Positions 5,085-7,353 of a stretch of 7,353 nt of DNA are shown here, in pieces. A program made the position numbers and the translations under genes. The notes under the pieces are model-generated. The model worked only from the letters and a program-made list of their open reading frames with translations. It did no database searches and was not told the DNA's origin. This stretch comes from Sulfurimonas sp. UBA6792 (GTDB lineage Bacteria; Campylobacterota; Campylobacteria; Campylobacterales; Sulfurimonadaceae), in assembly GCA_002452425.1 (NCBI GenBank), contig DKFQ01000159.1, positions 1-7,353 of the forward strand, written 5' to 3'. Every line of letters begins with the position of its first letter. The first letter of the stretch is position 1.

Positions 5085-6367
5085 TGAAAAAGAAAGAACA
5101 ACTAAAACAAATTATCAGAGATTTTCATTTAAGTACTGATTTTGATGTAAAACCTCGTACTTTACAACCGCCTTTTTATACAAAAAAGATAATAACCCTT
5201 ATCGGTGTAAGAAGATGTGGAAAGAGTTCAATTTTGTATCATATGATTAACGAGCTTTGCAAGAGAGTTGACAAAACAAAAATATTATTTTTAAACTTTG
5301 AAGATGAAAGGTTGGAGTTAAATAGTGATGAGCTGGATTTGATACTGCAAAGCTACATGGAGCTTTATCCCGAACAAAATTTAAGTGAATGTTACCTGTT
5401 TTTTGATGAGATTCAAAATGTAGCTAACTGGGAAAAATTTATCCGAAGAGTTTATGATACAGTCACTAAAAATATTTTCATAACCGGCTCAAACTCAAAA
5501 CTGCTTAGCAGTGAGATAGCTACAAGTTTAAGAGGTAGAACTTTGTCATTTGAAGTTTTTCCGTTATCTTTTAAAGAGTATCTCTCATTTAAAAATATTG
5601 AAGTTGATTTGTATTCGTCTCGTAGTTTAGCCCATATAAAAAATGCACAAGGAGCATTTTTAAAAAATGGTTCTTTTCCTGAAACTCTGTTTTTGGATGA
5701 AATCTATGCAACACAAACACTTCAAGAGTATTTTAATGTTCTTTTGTATAAAGATTTAGCCCAGCGATATAACATCACAAATACCGTTGCACTAAAGTTT
5801 TTTTTAAAGCGAGTTATCGCAACCGCAACCAAACAAATATCGATAAACAAAATATACAATGAGCTAAAATCAAGTGGAATAAAAATAGGTAAAAATACCC
5901 TATATGATTTTTTGGATTATGTACAAAATATCTATTTGGCTCTTACTCTGCAAAAATATGATACATCGCTTGTTAACAAAGAACTTGGCGAGAAAAAAAT
6001 ATATAGCATAGATATAGGACTTAACAATGCTATGGAGTTTAGATTTTCAGATAATATCGGTAAAGCATTGGAAAATGCCGTGTTTTTAGAACTCAAAAGA
6101 AATAACAATGAAATTTATTACTATAAATCTGCTAAAAGTGAATGTGATTTTGTAATATCAACTAAAGGGAAAATTACCCATGCTCTTCAAGTAACCTATG
6201 ATATGAGTGATGTTGATACAAAAGAACGAGAGATAAAAGGTCTCCTTGAAGCTTGTCAAAACTTTGATTTGAGAGTTGCTACCATAGTAACTTATGATAG
6301 TGAAGATGAATTTGAGATAGAGGGTATAAAAATCAATTTAATACCGTTTTACAAGTGGGTAAATTGA
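5084..6367 (+). CDS. AAA_14/DUF4143 ATPase
   Basis: A 427-aa member of the common bacterial and archaeal ATPase family with an N-terminal AAA_14 domain and C-terminal DUF4143. Walker A is GVRRCGKSS (41-49) and Walker B is YLFFDEIQ (104-111, D108 and E109). A sensor-like ITGSNSKLL (133-141) and the LRGR motif (149-152) follow. A winged-helix-like stretch lies at about 250-285. The C-terminal part (about 325-375) has E330, SECDF with D355 and LQVTYD, the spacing of a degenerate PD-(D/E)xK nuclease-like fold typical of DUF4143. Length is normal for the family. The cellular role of the family is poorly known; members are often found in variable genome regions. Last gene of the AT-rich cassette, 30 bases after the membrane-protein gene. 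No conventional ribosome binding site precedes the ATG. Confidence 0.9.
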   Translation: MKKKEQLKQIIRDFHLSTDFDVKPRTLQPPFYTKKIITLIGVRRCGKSSILYHMINELCKRVDKTKILFLNFEDERLELNSDELDLILQSYMELYPEQNLSECYLFFDEIQNVANWEKFIRRVYDTVTKNIFITGSNSKLLSSEIATSLRGRTLSFEVFPLSFKEYLSFKNIEVDLYSSRSLAHIKNAQGAFLKNGSFPETLFLDEIYATQTLQEYFNVLLYKDLAQRYNITNTVALKFFLKRVIATATKQISINKIYNELKSSGIKIGKNTLYDFLDYVQNIYLALTLQKYDTSLVNKELGEKKIYSIDIGLNNAMEFRFSDNIGKALENAVFLELKRNNNEIYYYKSAKSECDFVISTKGKITHALQVTYDMSDVDTKEREIKGLLEACQNFDLRVATIVTYDSEDEFEIEGIKINLIPFYKWVN

Positions 6368-6397
6368 GGTTAAAATAAAGCTGGTGGAGCGCTGCTA

Positions 6398-7353
6398 ATG
6401 TTTAAAAAATTTACAGACCTGTTTAAAAGAGGAAATTTGCCAGATGACACACACACTGTGCCAAACTGGCTCAAGATAAAAAACGCCCAATTTAGCGGAG
6501 TTGATGTTTCAAAAAACAGTGTGGATGAGATAGTTCGGCTTACAAGCGATGAGTTTAACGAGTTGGTTTCTAGTAGTGACAACGGGCTTTTGTTTACATA
6601 CTTGGCAACTTTGAGCAAAAAAGAGCTTGAGAGGTTTTATGACTATAACGACAGAGTTGTCAAACTAGCCGAGGGTGCCGAAATATCCGCAAGAGAGCAG
6701 TTTGAGGGCGCAATGGCAGGTGTAGATGTGAAGCAAATAACAAATGAGCAAAGAGCAAGAGCGACTTTGGAAATGCCACTGATGATAAGCTTTGCGAAGC
6801 ATATCTACCATAGGATAACCGATTTTATGGAGTACGCAAGAGCGGATTATTTTGACTTTGAAAATGAAACATTTCGGATGTACGAGGGGCATCTCTCAAA
6901 TATTATATGGGATGAGATGAAGTATATTCCGAATCATTTTGAACAGGTGATTGACCATTTTCAAGGCTTTTATGATGAAAACGATGAAGAGCATAGAGCC
7001 TTTTTTGCTCATCTTTGTCAACGCTTTGGACTTCTTATCGCCACGCTAAACAGACTCGTTGTTATGACGGAGAACAGAGACAGTTCGCTCAACTGGTTCA
7101 CTGGCAAAATGGTAGAGTGTGAGTTGGTGGGCAGTGCGGAAATCTCGGTTAGTCAGAGCAAAACACTCAAAACCGACAAAAAACTCATCAACTTTCTCAC
7201 ACTTATGTTTGTGGGGATTTGTGATGAAAATGAGGATAACTACCTTTTAAATCTCATCAATGTAGTTGAAACGCTCTTTGAGTGGTACCCAGTAAACCGC
7301 ACAACTTGTGAATACGCCATGGTGGAGATGATGAAAAGCGTAGCACTCAAAAA
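6398..7353 (+). CDS. Unrecognised protein, 3' end outside the window (partial)
   Basis: The frame is open from ATG 6398 to the right edge, 318 codons without a stop. GGTGGAG at 6383-6389 gives a ribosome binding site with an 8-base gap to the ATG. The protein starts MFKKFTDLFKRGNLPDD and appears soluble and mainly helical, rich in Glu, Asp, Phe and Met. No signal peptide or clear membrane helix is visible. Noticeable stretches are a SKKELERFYDYNDRVVKLAE helix at about residues 73-92 and a His/Asp/Glu-rich middle part (about 160-205). I recognise no family motif. Codon use is GC-richer than in the three genes before it and like the left operon, which suggests resident chromosome. It lies 30 bases after the ATPase stop. 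Reverse-strand open frames across it are shadows. Confidence 0.75.
   Translation, partial: MFKKFTDLFKRGNLPDDTHTVPNWLKIKNAQFSGVDVSKNSVDEIVRLTSDEFNELVSSSDNGLLFTYLATLSKKELERFYDYNDRVVKLAEGAEISAREQFEGAMAGVDVKQITNEQRARATLEMPLMISFAKHIYHRITDFMEYARADYFDFENETFRMYEGHLSNIIWDEMKYIPNHFEQVIDHFQGFYDENDEEHRAFFAHLCQRFGLLIATLNRLVVMTENRDSSLNWFTGKMVECELVGSAEISVSQSKTLKTDKKLINFLTLMFVGICDENEDNYLLNLINVVETLFEWYPVNRTTCEYAMVEMMKSVALK

Noticed and set aside
5084..6367. The ATPase as a transposition (IstB-like) helper
   Set aside because: The order AAA_14 then DUF4143, with GVRRCGKSS and a C-terminal nuclease-like fold, fits a different family, and no transposase or insertion-sequence ends surround it.
6370..6892. Two reverse-strand open frames (6370-6618 and 6665-6892)
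   Set aside because: They lie over a 318-codon plus-strand frame with a good ribosome binding site, have no recognisable motifs and look like shadows.

Overview
The window looks like a chromosomal segment of a free-living member of the Campylobacterota (Sulfurimonas or Sulfuricurvum type). This is an inference from the low-to-moderate GC, the tightly packed and overlapping genes, the Lys/Phe/Glu-rich proteins and a dCache-PAS-GGDEF signalling protein typical of that group. No rRNA or other marker gene is present, so the placement is not firm. All supported genes lie on the + strand. No tRNA, rRNA, CRISPR array or transposase gene was seen.

Left part (1-3673). The window opens with the last 63 codons of an AAA+ ATPase. 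After a 67-base gap with a possible promoter comes a run of four tightly spaced genes: a membrane-bound diguanylate cyclase (dCache-like sensor, PAS, GGDEF with an inhibitory I-site), a small CbiX-type sirohydrochlorin chelatase, a guanine deaminase and a PPP-family metallophosphatase. The gap after the cyclase is 14 bases, and the last three genes overlap by 4 bases and 1 base. They are probably one transcript with translational coupling. The functions do not form one obvious pathway, although cyclase and deaminase both act on guanine compounds.

Middle (3674-6367). A 119-base, almost symmetric inverted-repeat element (3722-3840) follows the operon. It holds two REP-like hairpins in opposite orientation. 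The hairpins share loop and flanks but differ in five of eight stem pairs, always by compensated changes. Directly after it sit three visibly AT-richer genes: a single-domain Mesh1-like alarmone hydrolase, an unrecognised protein with two membrane segments, and an AAA_14/DUF4143 ATPase. The composition change and the flanking repeat suggest an acquired cassette. The ATPase may have its own promoter, with a perfect TATAAT ending 7 bases before its ATG, so its mRNA could be leaderless.

Right part (6398-7353). An open frame of at least 318 codons runs off the right edge. Its composition is again closer to the left part. I do not recognise its product.

The main points for follow-up are the covarying palindromic element, the cassette joining an alarmone hydrolase to an unknown membrane protein and an ATPase, and the unusual starts of the second and third cassette genes.
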